A stretch of 64,000 bases of DNA from Actinomortierella ambigua (lineage: Eukaryota; Mortierellomycota; Mortierellomycetes; Mortierellales; Mortierellaceae). The notes below the pieces were generated by a model. That model saw only the letters and a list, made by a program, of their open reading frames with translations, had not been told where the DNA came from and ran no database searches. The stretch covers positions 43,523 to 107,522 of the forward strand of contig JAAAJB010000038.1 in assembly GCA_016098155.1 (NCBI GenBank), in the 5' to 3' direction. Below, in pieces: positions 8,880 to 21,014 of the stretch. A program made the translations under genes and the position numbers. Position 1 is the stretch's first letter, and each line of letters begins with the position of its first letter.

Positions 8880-11090
8880 TTACTTTACCTTGGGGTGGTC
8901 TCGGCGAGCTGTGCTTGCCTGCTGCGCGCCTGTTGCTACTGGTGCCCTTTGACCACGATATCCAAAGGCCCAAGAAAAGGCGACTGAGTCTAGAACACGA
9001 ACATCCTCCGTTGCATTCAACCGCTTTCGGCCCTGGGCACCACCATCCGCCGGCAAGGGAGAGAGAGGAGGAAGAGTGCTCAAGTGCTGAAAGCGGTGCT
9101 GACGGTGGTAGCTGCGCAATCTTGTTTGTCGTCGTTTGCGCCTAACCTGCAGCGCACTTGTCCAGAGGGCACCTGTTCCCGCTCTGGTTAAGGTTGCTGC
9201 TGCTTTTGTTGTTTTTTCTGCTCGATGTGCTGTTGCTATTGCTACCTTGCTCTCGCTCGTCGTGCCAAGCGTGCCAAGTGCTGGTGCTGGTGCTGGGCCG
9301 TACCTTTGGCGAGCATCATGGAATACTGCCGACAGTTGTGATGCAGACGATGATGCTGGCCCCTGAAGGGAGAGGGGTGACGTCCTCTCAAGTGAACATG
9401 GCCTCACCATAAACGATACCCCATGGGTCTCTGTTCGTGGGAAGTGGAGGCGATTCGGTGAGGCTCTATGACTCTTCGATCCTGCCCTCGCCATCCTCGC
9501 TCGAGGGCCATACTTGAGTCCTCCTCCTCTTGGTGACAATGATCTCGACAAGACTCCTGAGGAGATCACCGACCGGGTGTGACGCCTCACACCATGAATC
9601 GGAATGTACCATCGGTTCCTGTATCGTTGGTGATGGTGGGTATGACGGACTTGATGGCTGCTGCCAAGATTTTGATACGCCGATCGAAACAAGCCCAGCC
9701 GGCAGAGCATGTAGAGGCCACAAACGATACAAACCTTGATTACACTGGCAAAGTTTTTTCGCAGCCATTGGGCATATCCCCAATCCTCAGTGTGCAGCGG
9801 GCTCGAAAGTGGTGTTGTGGAAAGCCATAAGGCATCTGACCGGGAGGAATGAAAAAAGCACAGCGCCTGGTCCGCGTGTGCCCAACGAACCTGCTCTGAG
9901 TGCTGAGACTCATCTTGGTATGGTTGGCCTGGTGTGAGCGAACACGGCTGACTTCCTCCATCTTCACCTGCTGCTGCTGCTGCTGCTGCTGAAGGCTGAC
10001 CGTTGATATCCCTCTTTGTGATTGTTTGCTCGACAGTGGGCGGATACTTTTGAACGTGTTGGGGGGAGCTGGTATTGTGGTGAATGGAGTGTGAAAAAGG
10101 TAAGGCTGAATTATCTCGATGTGGCTGTTGTTGGCGTTTCTTCAACCCCTCGCCAGGCACGGCCATTAAAGCCACAACAATAGCGTCACAGCGTGCCACC
10201 AACCTGTCATGAACAAAAGATAATCGGCCCCTCCATCCTGCAACACTGGTGGTTGACAAGGTGCTTGGATCGCCACTCTTCTCACTCTTGCTGTGGCAGC
10301 TGTTGCCGTTGGTCAGAGCCTCGTTGACACACCCTCTTTCTCCATCTGCTACATCCGTCGGCGTGCTCCGTATACTCCTCCTGGCGCCTACTCCGTCACC
10401 GGTGCTCTCATGGCTCTTATTAATCGCACCTTTGACGGAATAGGTGCCGTAGTGGGAGTCACCGTGGTCTTGATTACCAACGCGCAGCAGACGGCGACAA
10501 TGTTGGTTTGGAAGCGACAAACTTGATAGCCAACTGCGCAGAGCTGGGCAAATGGTCCAGGCCAATCCCTCTTCCAAAATCAGCCGGATTGCGTCTCTTG
10601 CAGCGAAAAGCAAGAACCATGGCGAATTCCAACTGAAATGAATGCCCATCGTGGTATTGTGGGGGGTATCATGGAATGTAAGACTAGTATGAGTGGCTGT
10701 GAAATTGTGTGTCGGTGTGAGTGGCTGTAAGGGTGCAGCAGGAAGAACCTTCGTGGTATTGGAGAGGAGGTGTGAGGAAAGGCCGGTATCGCCCATTGCA
10801 ATGGACAGACCAACTATGCCAAAGAGCGCGATGGAGGCCACTAAAAGTGGTAGTGGCGACCCTGAAGCATGACTGAACTGGCTGTACAGATAGGGTTCAT
10901 AGTGGAGATCCTGATGAAGATGTGTCGATGGGGATGGCGATTGCATAGAGTCTGGATCATCTGAGGGCCAGGTAGCGGGGCCATGGGAATCAATGAGGAT
11001 GTCGGTGGTCTGCGAGAACGAAGCCGTGGGGTTGCTCTCTGCAGGCTGAGGCCCTGTGGATTCTCGTTGGAAGTGCAGATGAGTCAGCAT
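8880..11090 (-). CDS. Unrecognised multi-span membrane protein
   Basis: A single-exon reading frame of 736 aa from the first in-frame ATG at 11090; the frame extends upstream only with non-ATG codons. I do not recognise the family. A Ser/Pro-rich N-terminus is followed by a clear hydrophobic segment at about residues 79-100 (LPLLVASIALFGIVGLSIAM). Next come several N-glycosylation sequons, then a second hydrophobic stretch (SPWFLLFAARDAIRL...). A third lies near the middle (SVIKVCIVCGLYMLCRLGLF). The C-terminal third is strongly basic (Arg/His-rich) and low in hydrophobicity. Topology suggests a membrane protein with a large cytosolic or nuclear-facing basic tail. The lack of homology clues leaves open that part of the frame is not translated as read. 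Confidence 0.5.
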   Translation of the reverse strand: MLTHLHFQRESTGPQPAESNPTASFSQTTDILIDSHGPATWPSDDPDSMQSPSPSTHLHQDLHYEPYLYSQFSHASGSPLPLLVASIALFGIVGLSIAMGDTGLSSHLLSNTTKVLPAAPLQPLTPTHNFTATHTSLTFHDTPHNTTMGIHFSWNSPWFLLFAARDAIRLILEEGLAWTICPALRSWLSSLSLPNQHCRRLLRVGNQDHGDSHYGTYSVKGAINKSHESTGDGVGARRSIRSTPTDVADGERGCVNEALTNGNSCHSKSEKSGDPSTLSTTSVAGWRGRLSFVHDRLVARCDAIVVALMAVPGEGLKKRQQQPHRDNSALPFSHSIHHNTSSPQHVQKYPPTVEQTITKRDINGQPSAAAAAAAGEDGGSQPCSLTPGQPYQDESQHSEQVRWAHADQALCFFHSSRSDALWLSTTPLSSPLHTEDWGYAQWLRKNFASVIKVCIVCGLYMLCRLGLFRSAYQNLGSSHQVRHTHHHQRYRNRWYIPIHGVRRHTRSVISSGVLSRSLSPRGGGLKYGPRARMARAGSKSHRASPNRLHFPRTETHGVSFMVRPCSLERTSPLSLQGPASSSASQLSAVFHDARQRYGPAPAPALGTLGTTSESKVAIATAHRAEKTTKAAATLTRAGTGALWTSALQVRRKRRQTRLRSYHRQHRFQHLSTLPPLSPLPADGGAQGRKRLNATEDVRVLDSVAFSWAFGYRGQRAPVATGAQQASTARRDHPKVK

Positions 11091-12467
11091 TAGGCGAAAG
11101 ATGTAGGAGCAGGGCGGGGGCACATTGGAGAAAGGTCCAAGATGGGAGAGAAGAAAAAGAACAAAAAAAAGGAAAAGGTGAATCAGCGGGTACCGATGGC
11201 TTGGGCCACATGGCGATCCCGACCCTTCTCAACGATAGGACATGTTCTGCAACAAACGGGGGAAGTCACCTTCTCATCCGGGCGCGAAAAAAAAAAAGAA
11301 AAAATCAATACGCTCTCGCAACGGAAGTGTTGACAAAACCTAATGTGCGTTCTCAAAAGCGAGCAATTCTGTCATAGCTGCGTACAGCGTGAGTAATACA
11401 TCGTGCCCGACTTTGCATTCCTCCACGGATATGGGGATAAAATCGCGGTGCTGCGCGACATGGAGTGGATAAACAGGATACAAAAATGACGCAGAATTTT
11501 GCCACAAGGGTATCGGCGGACGGGCACGAAAGTGGAGATAGGCGGGCATGTTTGTGGCTATACACAGCTCACATTTTCAGGCACTGCGTACTTGCTGAAA
11601 ATGTGATCGTCCATCCACTGTACGAATGCCAGCATGACATGCTTGAGTAGCACCTGAGACCACCTCGACCAGCTTCTCATGCACCACCACGACTGTTCGA
11701 CCTTGAGTCACCCAAATCCACCAGAAAGTGGATAATGCGAGTTTCGCACTCAAAGGGAGAGAAAGGACCGTTGGTCCGTGGTGATAATCTCCATCTCAAT
11801 GTCCTGCTACGAAGAAGGGACACCCTCAGTCACTATGGGATGGCGAAGAGGCCCCTGCAAAATCGTACAATGGAGAACATCTGTGAGTCCAAGGATCAAT
11901 GTTTTCTTCTCTCTTGGAGAAAAAAAATACCTCGCTGCTTTCCTCTGTATGTAGGTGTGTGTGTGTGTGTATGTGTGTACTGTGCGGATGAGGTATCTTA
12001 TTTTTTTTGAGGAGGGCACTCTTAAGGTCTTGCCCGTCCACTTTTGGCCTCTGCTTGCTTTGTTGCATGTGTCCCCCTTGGCTATGTCCCTCCTCCTTAC
12101 CAAAGACTCCCAGCATGAGGGACAGGGTCTTAGTATGTGGATGGTTTTCTTTGTAGCAGTAACTTTGAAAAAAAAAAAACCAAAGGTCTTAGAAGAACAA
12201 AAGAAAATGTGCTGCTGCCAAACATAAGTTTTCTGTTATATAAATCATATTGGTACAAGAATAGGTGCCCATGCAATGTCAATCTACATAGGGCGAAGAA
12301 ATCGAAGAGTAGGGGATTAATGAGATAGGGTGAGGGGTGAAAGGGGAGAGGGATTATAAAACTACAAAAGACTACACAGAAAAAAAAAAAAAAAGAGAAA
12401 AATGGTATGAAGTGAGCGTGGTGGTATGGACTAAAGTAGTAGGGCTAACGCGTATCCTTTGAGATCA
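11091..12467. other. Intergenic region, no gene recognised
   Basis: This 1.4 kb separates two minus-strand genes. It contains A-rich runs, a GT-repeat near 11955-11975, a 12-bp perfect inverted repeat at 11569-11606 and a poly-A stretch near 12380. Short frames here show no family resemblance. Confidence 0.5.
11569..11606. repeat. 12-bp perfect inverted repeat, 14-nt spacer
   Basis: TCACATTTTCAG at 11569-11580 is the exact reverse complement of CTGAAAATGTGA at 11595-11606. It lies about 480 bp upstream of the start of the membrane protein gene. It could be a protein-binding palindrome or an RNA hairpin; the sequence alone does not decide. Confidence 0.7.
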
Positions 12468-15229
12468 TCAGAAGGCGTTGCCTTGGCCCTTGCCCGTGAC
12501 TGAACCATTGTCAATACGACTGCGAGCAGCTAGCCTCTCGCGGAAGTCGGGAAGGTCGATGCTCTTGTGCAAAGCAGAGCTGGTACCCAGGGCGATGGCC
12601 GAGGGTTTGGTGTCGTGATGGTCTTCTTCGCCATGACTGTCATTACCGCTGTTGTTGCCACTGCTGGGCAACTCGTCGCCCTTGTTCAGTGCCTTAACGG
12701 TGGCCATGCCCTTGGAAGCTGACTGGGTAGCAGCAGCAGCCAAGCGTGCCGCCTTGCGCTCCTCCTTCGCCTTGATAATGGCATTGGCCTCCTCGCGTGA
12801 CATGTGTGTGCCGAGAACATGGTCCCAGATAGTGCCAAAAGGTTGCGAGTAGTTCTTCTTGATACCAAAGCTCTGGTGGTGGATATCGTGGTAGTCGGCG
12901 TTGTTCCAGAAGAAGAGCTGCAGAGGATTGAAAGGGAGGTTGTAACCACAGTGATCGTCCACCGTCTTAAGGGTGGAGAATGAAAAGAAGGCCAGCGCGC
13001 CACGGTTGCCCAGGCCCGACAACAAGAAGCCCAGACTGGCGCCGACACTGTCCATCAAAAAGCCCTCAAAGGGATGGTTGTACAGAGCTCCAAAAGAATA
13101 CGTCACATAGAGGCGGTGGTGGCGCGAATGGAATGTGCGGTACAAGTAAGGAACGCTGTGGAAGAGACGATGGAGCCAGTACTGCCAAGTGTCCAGGAAA
13201 GCCCTAAAAAGAAAATAGGTTGAAATGAAACCCAGGTAGACTGTATGTCAATACCATTGATCGTTGGAATTCTTCCATCCACCATTCTTCCCAGATAAAA
13301 ATAAATAAAAGTCCACACATACATGGCGACCCAGAAGCGGAGAGCAGATTCAACATAGTAATAGCCACAATAAGCAAGTTTCTCGATGACCGACTGCGAA
13401 ACCGACAAGCCAACAGTGGCGAATGCGGACGCGATCCGGATCTGGTACTTGGCAAGACTCGCCTCATCGTCAAAGATCATCTCGTTGTCATCTGCAAGGA
13501 CAACAATAAAGCCGAGTGCCGTCTACGAAAGAGAATGGAGGAAGTGAAGAAGAATAGTCAGCAAACTGAAAGGTATTTGCAAACAGAGACACCCAGTACA
13601 CCATGGAGGTAGCTACAGCCATGGGCAATTTAGGTTGCAAAAGGCTGTATGTTTGGGCGCAGAAAACACAAAAATAAAACTCTATTGACGGATCTGGGTC
13701 ACAACTCTCCGTCATGTAAACACCAGCAGGAGGAGCCATTCACGAGCTAGTGAGCAATAATGCTGCGCTTGCCAGTACCTAGCTCCATTGCTCCAGCCAC
13801 TCCAGCCACCCAAGACGTAGATTCTGGACAGGGGTGCACCCCATGGGGCCGAGTGGCGACCAAGGGAGGTGGGTGGAGGTGTTACCAACGAGAAGGAGGA
13901 GTGCGGGTGTGGTGAAACGCCTCTGTCGTTCACACATTCCGGCTCTTCCACAGCCTGCATTTGTGTTTTTCGCCTATGCAGTACTTTTTGGTTTTTCCTT
14001 TTGCCCACAAAGTCTCGTTAATGCCACCATGCCCCCAAACTTTCTTCGTTCGACTCAACTGTTGAAAGTGCAACGGAACACAAGACCATCAACAAAAAAA
14101 AATCTGGTCCCTGAACGGATGGTGGTACTGTCTAGGTCAGTGCCAACTCACCCCTTTCACTCTTCCTTCTTTCCTTTCCTCCTTCCCTCGTTCCTTCAGT
14201 GCTCCCCACCCCCTGAAACCCACCCCCCAAGGAGCAACGAGTAGAGGCGTGCCCAATGCCCAGCGCTTCTTAAGGTCCAGTTTGCCGCGGTCGAGTGGCC
14301 ATCGATTGCATCGACTGTATGTGTACCCTGCTTCTCTCGTTGTCTTGCATCACAGTTGAATCATGGTGGGCCATCTTTGTTCCATGGGCACAAGGCTTCT
14401 CGGTCACTTGCTCTCCTTGCCTACATCGATCATCAGAAACAGGCTCGCTGGATGATCCACATTCCTCCCTCCCTCCCCCCGGCCCCTCACGCTACGATTT
14501 CTTCTTTTCTCCTCGCCATCTTCTTCCTCCTCCTCCTCCTTTCCCCCCCCCCTGGCTATTCCCCTGTCCTTGCTCACACCTATTCTCCCTTTCCGCATCG
14601 TCGCCATCACCGCAACCGCTCTATCTTTCTACTTTTGCTCTCGCTCTTTCTCTTTGTTTGTCCATCTTTTGTTTCGACAACAACCTCGCCGCAAGAAGTG
14701 CACAGTCAATTGACTCTCCTTTTTTTTCACCGTCCGACTTTTAAAAACCGTACACGCCGCGCTCCACTTCTTTACAAATCCGCAGGCATTAAAGGACAAA
14801 GATATCCAATTCCGCTGCTGGCTCTCAAGTGTCGTCATTGATTTCATCGGTTCAGTACACGCCAAGACAGGGAAAAAAAAAACAAAAAGGCGCATATATG
14901 TGCAGGAGCTGGGGATGGGGAGGGGGAGGGAAAGGTGCCAAGAGCTCCTAGGCCTTCGAGCTGCATCAGTTTTTTTTAAGATGCGCGCTGCAGCTTACCT
15001 GAATAATCTGTTGGATGATAACGGCCTTGATGACCTCAGGTAGCTCGACGCGATTGCGAGTTTCCTCTTCCCTGTCATGGAGCCTGTACTTTTCAAACCA
15101 GGGGAACTCTTTTAAAGAGATCCAGTGGAAGAGCAGTGAGTAGGTCCAGTAGACAATGATAGGCAGCAGCAGCGCCAGCGACTGGTCGGATATGAAGGAA
15201 AAAAGCGGTTCCTGGACTGTGGGTGCCAT
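12468..15229 (-). CDS. SUR2: Sphingoid base C4-hydroxylase (SUR2 family)
   Basis: Exons 14999-15229, 13323-13522 and 12468-13203 give 388 aa. The enzyme is a di-iron membrane hydroxylase of the fatty acid hydroxylase superfamily; yeast Sur2 makes phytosphingosine from dihydrosphingosine in the ER. Visible support: all three histidine boxes (HRLFH at 155-159, HSRHH at 169-173, HDIHH at 249-253), the family segment TLKTVDDHCGY, and several hydrophobic helices. The exon 1/exon 2 join (IIQ/TALGF) and exon 2/exon 3 join (FWVAM/AFLDTWQYW) both restore family-like sequence with canonical GTAAGC and GTATGT donors. Intron 1 is 1,476 nt, intron 2 is 119 nt. A hydrophilic C-terminal extension of about 100 residues follows the catalytic part. 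Start chosen at MAPTVQ; upstream codons look like leader. Confidence 0.9.
13523..14998 (-). other. Unusually long intron 1 of SUR2 homolog
   Basis: The donor GTAAGCTG (14998) and the acceptor TTTCGTAG (13524-13523) define a 1,476-nt intron. It is C/T- and homopolymer-rich. Frames inside show no recognised product. Confidence 0.7.
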
Positions 15230-17952
15230 GGCTGAGGTGAATGAGGTTGTTGAATGCAAAAGAGGAGGGGGGGGGGCTGAAGGTTGCAAGTGAACAGGGA
15301 CGGGGGCACAAGGCAACAACTGCGTCAGGACTGTTGTTTGATCGCTGGGTTGGAAGACAAGCGCTGAATAGAGGGGGGGGGAAGACTAGCGTGTGGGGGC
15401 GGGGTGTGGTTGTTGCCTGTCGTTCCTGAGAAGGCTGAACAGGAGAGAAAAGCGATAGAAAGAGAGAGAGAGAGAGGGATGGAGAATGACAAAAAAAACA
15501 AAAAGGTGGAGGAGGATAGTGAAGGAGAAAGAAAGGAAAAAGAGAAGGGTTGGGGGGCGAAGGAAGGCCTTTTATTCCCGATTCATATAGTGCCCAGGCA
15601 GGGAAAACTGTTGTGCGGTGTTGTTAAAGCGCAGGCGAAAAGAGAGGGAGACCGACAGCGGAGTGTGTGCACCAACCTCACGCACACGTTATTCTATTTC
15701 AATTCAATAGACCCAAAAAGCGGGCCGTGTCCTGTTCACCCTCACTCACACACTACAACCACCACGACCATCAACCAAGAAGCACACACCTGCAACCTTG
15801 CCTCACCCGCTCCCACATACGGGCGTAAAGGTGTGCTGTGGTGGTAATACGTATCCCCATCTCTCTATCCCGCTACTTCGTGACAATCTTTTCGTTACTG
15901 TTGACCCGTCGCCTCATCCAGAAGGTCCCATTGGAGAACTGCTCAAATATCACCTATTGGAAGAACGAAAAACTTTTTTTTTTCTTGTGTGCCGTGCTAT
16001 AAGTGTTTGTCATCGACAGGGAACAAAGCGTTTTGTGGTACAAGACCAGTATTTTTTTTTCGCGTGTATGTTGTTGCTGTTTGCTTTAGTGAAGTCCAAC
16101 AATTGCGCGTGTCGGTTAGAGACAAAACAGGCAGCAACAAAAAAATCACAACCCAAAAAAAAAGAGTACAGTACATGGTCGTCATTACTGTCTCTCTTTC
16201 TCCTTAGTCGCCTGTACAACCACTCCCCCCATTTGCTGTCGAGAGGGATGGCAGGAGGACGAGGAGGAAGCAAAGAGAGAGGAATGCAACCTGCTGCAAT
16301 GTAGCCAACAGTAACAGAGGAAGAGTGGATGCTGAACCTGGGTCCAGATGAAATGTAGGAGACAGCCATTTTGCTTCGCAACAACACAGGCAAGAAAAGA
16401 CAAACAAGAGATGGACTTGAATAAAGTTGGCAAGGGCACCCTTTCGCGCTGTCATCCAGATGGGTCTCTCGCCGCGCTCGTCTGTTGTCCCTTCCCCCTC
16501 CCCCCGTCTCTCCCCCTTCTCATTTCCCACTCCCCTATCTTTCTGCGCAGACCTGCTGCCGATTTGGTAAAAGAGAGGAAGAGGGAGTTTCCTCTTTACA
16601 TGGAAACAGCAACAGGTTCTGTTGCGCAGTGATGCGGTACCGACCTGTTGCTTAACAATCCTTGAAATAGTACCTGGACCTGCTTCAGACGCGCCAGCAG
16701 GTCTTCTTCGATGCACACCCCTTTCCAAGTTGTCAATGTTAACACCACCATCCCAAGGCACCTCTCAGTCAGTAACATCTAACCGCAAGAAACAAAAAGA
16801 AAAAAAAACGACGCGGCAATTCGATTTTCCCTTTTGTGCAAATTTAAACTTTTTGTCCAGCTGGTGCCATTTAGTCAATATGAAAAACACCGCTCCCCTC
16901 CCTCCCTTTCCCCCCCCCTCTGTCGCTCTTCCTCTCTCCCTCCCTCTCTCTCTCTTGCTCTCTTTTGAGGACGTCTTGTGGCCAATGTTGCCGTAGTCGA
17001 CCCATCTCTTCATCTTGGCACTTTGGACCTGTGGTTGCAAGGAAAAGACGCGAAGAAGAACTCATTCAACGAGTTGAAAAAAAAAAAGCCTTGCCAAGAG
17101 TACAGCCTCATACACATGCCATGTTTTCTCGTACATTGAATAGTACCATTGGAGCCAAGGCGAAAAAAACATCCGCAATATCATAACGGTCAAACATTGT
17201 CAACGCTGCAGCAGTAAACATTGGACCAACGTTTTTTTATTTGCTCAAACATGGGGTCAAAGGGAGTATGCCGTGCAGGAGAGGACTACCCTGCCAAGAA
17301 TACTATTTTTTTTTTTCATACCTGTTGACTTTACCCCACGAGCACAAACACGAGGCCTTTTACACACACAGACACACACACACTCTCTCTCTCTCCTAAG
17401 TGCGCCTTGTTTCCCCTTAGCCTCTCTTCATGTTGTGTTCTGTCTCCCCATGGGCGATCGCAGTAACATGGATCTGATAAGAAATCGACTTTACGATGTT
17501 GAGCATCTCTCGACTGTCTAGGCATGCCTTTTCGGTTCAGTCTCTCCCTCCTCCCTTTCCGCCGCTGCCCCATTCCTAGGTTCAAACCCTCAACACGAAA
17601 AGGTGGGGTTGGGGAAGGCAGGGGGCGAGAATGAATGCACTTGGAAGCTCACCCCCACCACACCCTTGTTCCTAGACGTAAAACAGGAATGTTGCCAAAT
17701 CTGGGCATCCCGTTTGAACAATGCATCTCTACCGAAACCTGGCAACAACCCAAACATGACTTCTTGGCCAAGTGTTGGCATGAGTCAAAAGGGAGGGAAT
17801 AAAAAGAAAGTGAGCCACGCCTAAACAACAACTACTCAATTCTCTTTTTTTTTTTTGTCCAAAGGTCACGCCATAGCTTCCTTTCGCGCTTCTTCTTTTC
17901 AATTCGAAACCTCCTGCGGACAGGGTACGTCTCACTTTTATTTTCGCCGGCA
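15230..17952. other. Intergenic region, no gene recognised
   Basis: This 2.7 kb lies upstream of the SUR2 homolog and downstream of PARN. It is rich in A/T runs, GA repeats (about 15460-15476) and CT tracts (about 16920-16970, 17383-17397). Several frames of 100-185 codons exist on both strands but have biased composition, mostly non-ATG starts and no motif. Confidence 0.5.
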
Positions 17953-20765
17953 CTATTGTGCCTCGTCCGTTGGAGCACCGGCAGTGACCTCGATGCTTTC
18001 ATCCTGACTACCTTCGTCGCTGCTGGGTCGCTTTCGTTTCGTGCCTGCTGCTGTTGCAACATCGTCTTCACAAACAGACTTTTGGCCATGGCTGGTCAGG
18101 GCACCATCTGAGTGAGTTTTTAAAAAAATAGAAGAGGGAAATGATAAATAAAAAAACCATAAAAAGTCAAGAAAGGCAGATCGGGCGTATTTCCGGTTTG
18201 AAGAAAAAAAAAAGTTGCCTAATATCCTGCATCATGACCAATCACATACAGGAACATCCGTGCTCCTTCCAGAAAAAAAAAACTTACCTGTTGTGGCGGT
18301 CGAAATAGTAACCTGCGAAGAGGGTTTGGGCGGTAAACTATGCGACGCGCTTAGTGATACTGCAGCAACTCCTGCCTCGCCCCCTGTAGACATCGTAGAT
18401 TGTCCCTTTCGGGGCCGCTCCTGGCTTTCGGTGGCCTCACGGTCGTCATGCCACTTCTTCCAAGAGATAATCTCGATTTTGGCCATCTCCAGTGTAACAC
18501 CTGCCTCACGGCCCCGAATGGCCAGGTCGTCCATGCCAACACACAACGGCCGCACATGCCCCTCGCCGAGAAAGCCCGGTGTCAATTCATCGCGCGCTGC
18601 TTGGCTAGGTTCTGTCTCGGATGTTGGCGCAGTCTCTAATGAGGCAGATGTTGCTGTGCCATCTGAGAGTGTCGCCTTGGCAACCGGTGAGACTGCAGCA
18701 GGGCTATCAGTCGCGCTTACTTGAGCGTCCTTCAGCATGATCCAGCAAGAAGTGTCGTCGATCCAAATGAATCGCTGAGGATCCCACTTTCCAAAAAGGA
18801 CAAAGAGCGCCGAGGTCTTGGTACTGGAGGGTATGTTTCTAACCATAAATTGCAGTGGGCGATCCTCGGGCTCTGGCTCTGGGCCATCAAGATGCATGAC
18901 AGTGATGTCGGACCGCATCATGTGAAGGCGGTTAAAGTAAGGTCGGACTTCATCCGAATGCAGAAAGTCGAATGTTGGGTTGCTTAAGATTGTTCGCTTC
19001 TCCTCCTCACTCTCGACAATCTCGCCATCCTCATCCGACTCCTCCTCCGTGCGGTTGCCTGCACTGCTGTCTGCCGCGCTGTTCTCACTCTGACTCTTGT
19101 CTTGACCATCCTGCTCATCAGCATCAGAGCCACCTTCATTAGAGTGGTGGGTTTTGCGACGCTTCTGGCGGTGTTCTTCCTGAATCGAGTGCTCTTTTGT
19201 CTTGATTGCCAGCCCAGCAAACCGAAGGAACGCCTGCCCAGTGATAAACGCGTCGTATCCTGCCTCATGATAAGCATTCGAAAGCGACTTTTTATCCTGC
19301 TTCTTGGCAGCGGCTGCGCTGTCCTTCCCTTGTTGGTTGCCATCGACAGACGAATCTGGCGTGGACGGCGTGCCTTCCGCAGCTCCATATCGATCAAACC
19401 CATCTGCCATCACTAAAGTTGTACAAGAGTCAAAGTGTCATTTTCAAGGTTAGATGCAGAAAAACGCCTGTAAGATATACATGACGCCGTGCATATTTGC
19501 ACCCTTCAATTTTCATCGATCGCCCTCACAAGACTTACCAACTCTCGGGCCAACGGTCGTGAATGGATCCTTGCGGACAGCTTCTGAAACATTCTCCAGT
19601 CCTGTGTTGCCTTCCATAAGCGGCGCAATTGTAGGGTGATTGGCAAAATGCTTGGTGTCCATAATCCTAAAAGGAATAGTGCAATTCGGATGAGTAACAA
19701 AGTCACGACAGTACTCCGGAAAGAGACTCTTTGCAGCTTTGTTGCTCATTGAAGGGGTGTACGTACATGTCCCATTCTACGCTGAGCATTTCCTTCCATT
19801 TGGAAAGCTCAGAGGGAAGCTCCCATAGATACTGCTCGGTGATCTGCATCAGATCAAGGAAACAATTGTGGCCAATCAGCGGTTTCCTTGCCTTGGAGAT
19901 CATGTCCAGGACCCGGCGAAGGTTGAGCATCGGTGGTTTAGGTACTCGCGCCTCTTCGATTTTCTTCCTCAACTCATCAGTCATGCGCTGAAGCGTCATA
20001 GTCCGTGCCTGTGGGTTGGCGGTGACATGCAAGTTGTCGCCATGATCGATGCGGACAATCTGATGCACAAGTCGTCTAAAGAAGCTGTTTGGCGCAAAAA
20101 CGGTGTGGGTCGCCTCGGTTGATGTCTGGAGCCACTCTTGAATGGATTTCCTAGAGGAGAGGGGTGAATACGACAAGAATGAAAGCTGGGTCAGTATACT
20201 GAAGGGAAGGGCTCTAAATGACCACCCATCCTTCTTGCTCCAATCTCCTGGGACTTGCACACCACTTACCTGGTATTCTCGTAAAACTCTCTGTTGCGTT
20301 CGTCAATCTTAATGTCGGTCAGTTGAGATCGAGTAGTTTCCTTTTCCGCCTTGCGGGTCAAGAATTGGGACTCCTCGAGGCGCGTCATGTACGGAATACC
20401 ATGCTTAATCCACTTGTTAAAGTCAAAGCCATTCTGAATCAGAAACTCGAGACTGGTGCTCTGGCAGCGGAAAAAGCGCTCACCGGCGCGTCCTCCGTCC
20501 GACGATGCAGGAAAACAAGGAAAGTTGAAGGGACGTGCGATGTAGGCCTTTTTATCGTCTGACCAGGTGAATGTGCATATGCCGAGTTGTATCACTAAGA
20601 AATTGGCAGCATTGGCGGCGACTTTGTTGTAGCGCGTGTGCAGACTGTCAATGTTCTTTGGTATGGCTCCAGGGGAGGCAAGACCTACATGGACGACAGT
20701 GATAAATGATGAATGAGAGAAGATAGAGACATGAGTAACGCTGTTCGCCAACTGACCACCCTTAT

Positions 20766-20800
<35 letters not shown>

Positions 20801-21014
20801 TAGATAGATAGCAAAATACAGCAAACTGGGAAGTGACATGCCATGCCTTTCGAGCCCAACCCGACGTTTGATGATATCATCGTCACGACAAAAAGTAAGA
20901 GAGAGAGAGCGCCTCACCCGACATCTCTGTGTCCATGGCCACAAAGTCGCATTCGGCGACAGCCTTCTCGATGTCCGGCAACCAGCGCTCAAACTCGTCG
21001 CGGAGGATCTCCAT
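17953..21014 (-). CDS. PARN: Poly(A)-specific ribonuclease PARN
   Basis: Six exons (20918-21014, 20270-20684, 19767-20150, 19539-19666, 18288-19412, 17953-18107) give 767 aa. PARN is a DEDDh 3'-5' exoribonuclease that shortens poly(A) tails and trims small RNAs. Catalytic residues are in place: D28 and E30 (FVAMDTEMSG), D270 (GHNCFLD), H390 and D395 (HEAGYDAFITG). The family block GFDFNKWIKHGIPYM is present, and a R3H-like insert lies between the second and third exons. A cap/RNA-binding RRM-like part follows (LFGKWDPQRFIWIDDTS). Lineage oddities are Lys/Ala-rich and very acidic inserts around residues 355-470 and a C-terminal tail with a KRKRP nuclear-import-like motif. All five introns have matching phases. 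The start ATG sits 467 bp from the divergent Hsp40 gene. Confidence 0.93.

Noticed and set aside
16204..16761. 185-codon minus-strand frame between SUR2 and PARN
   Set aside because: Cys/Leu/Ser-rich composition from CT-rich DNA, no domain and no supporting splice structure.
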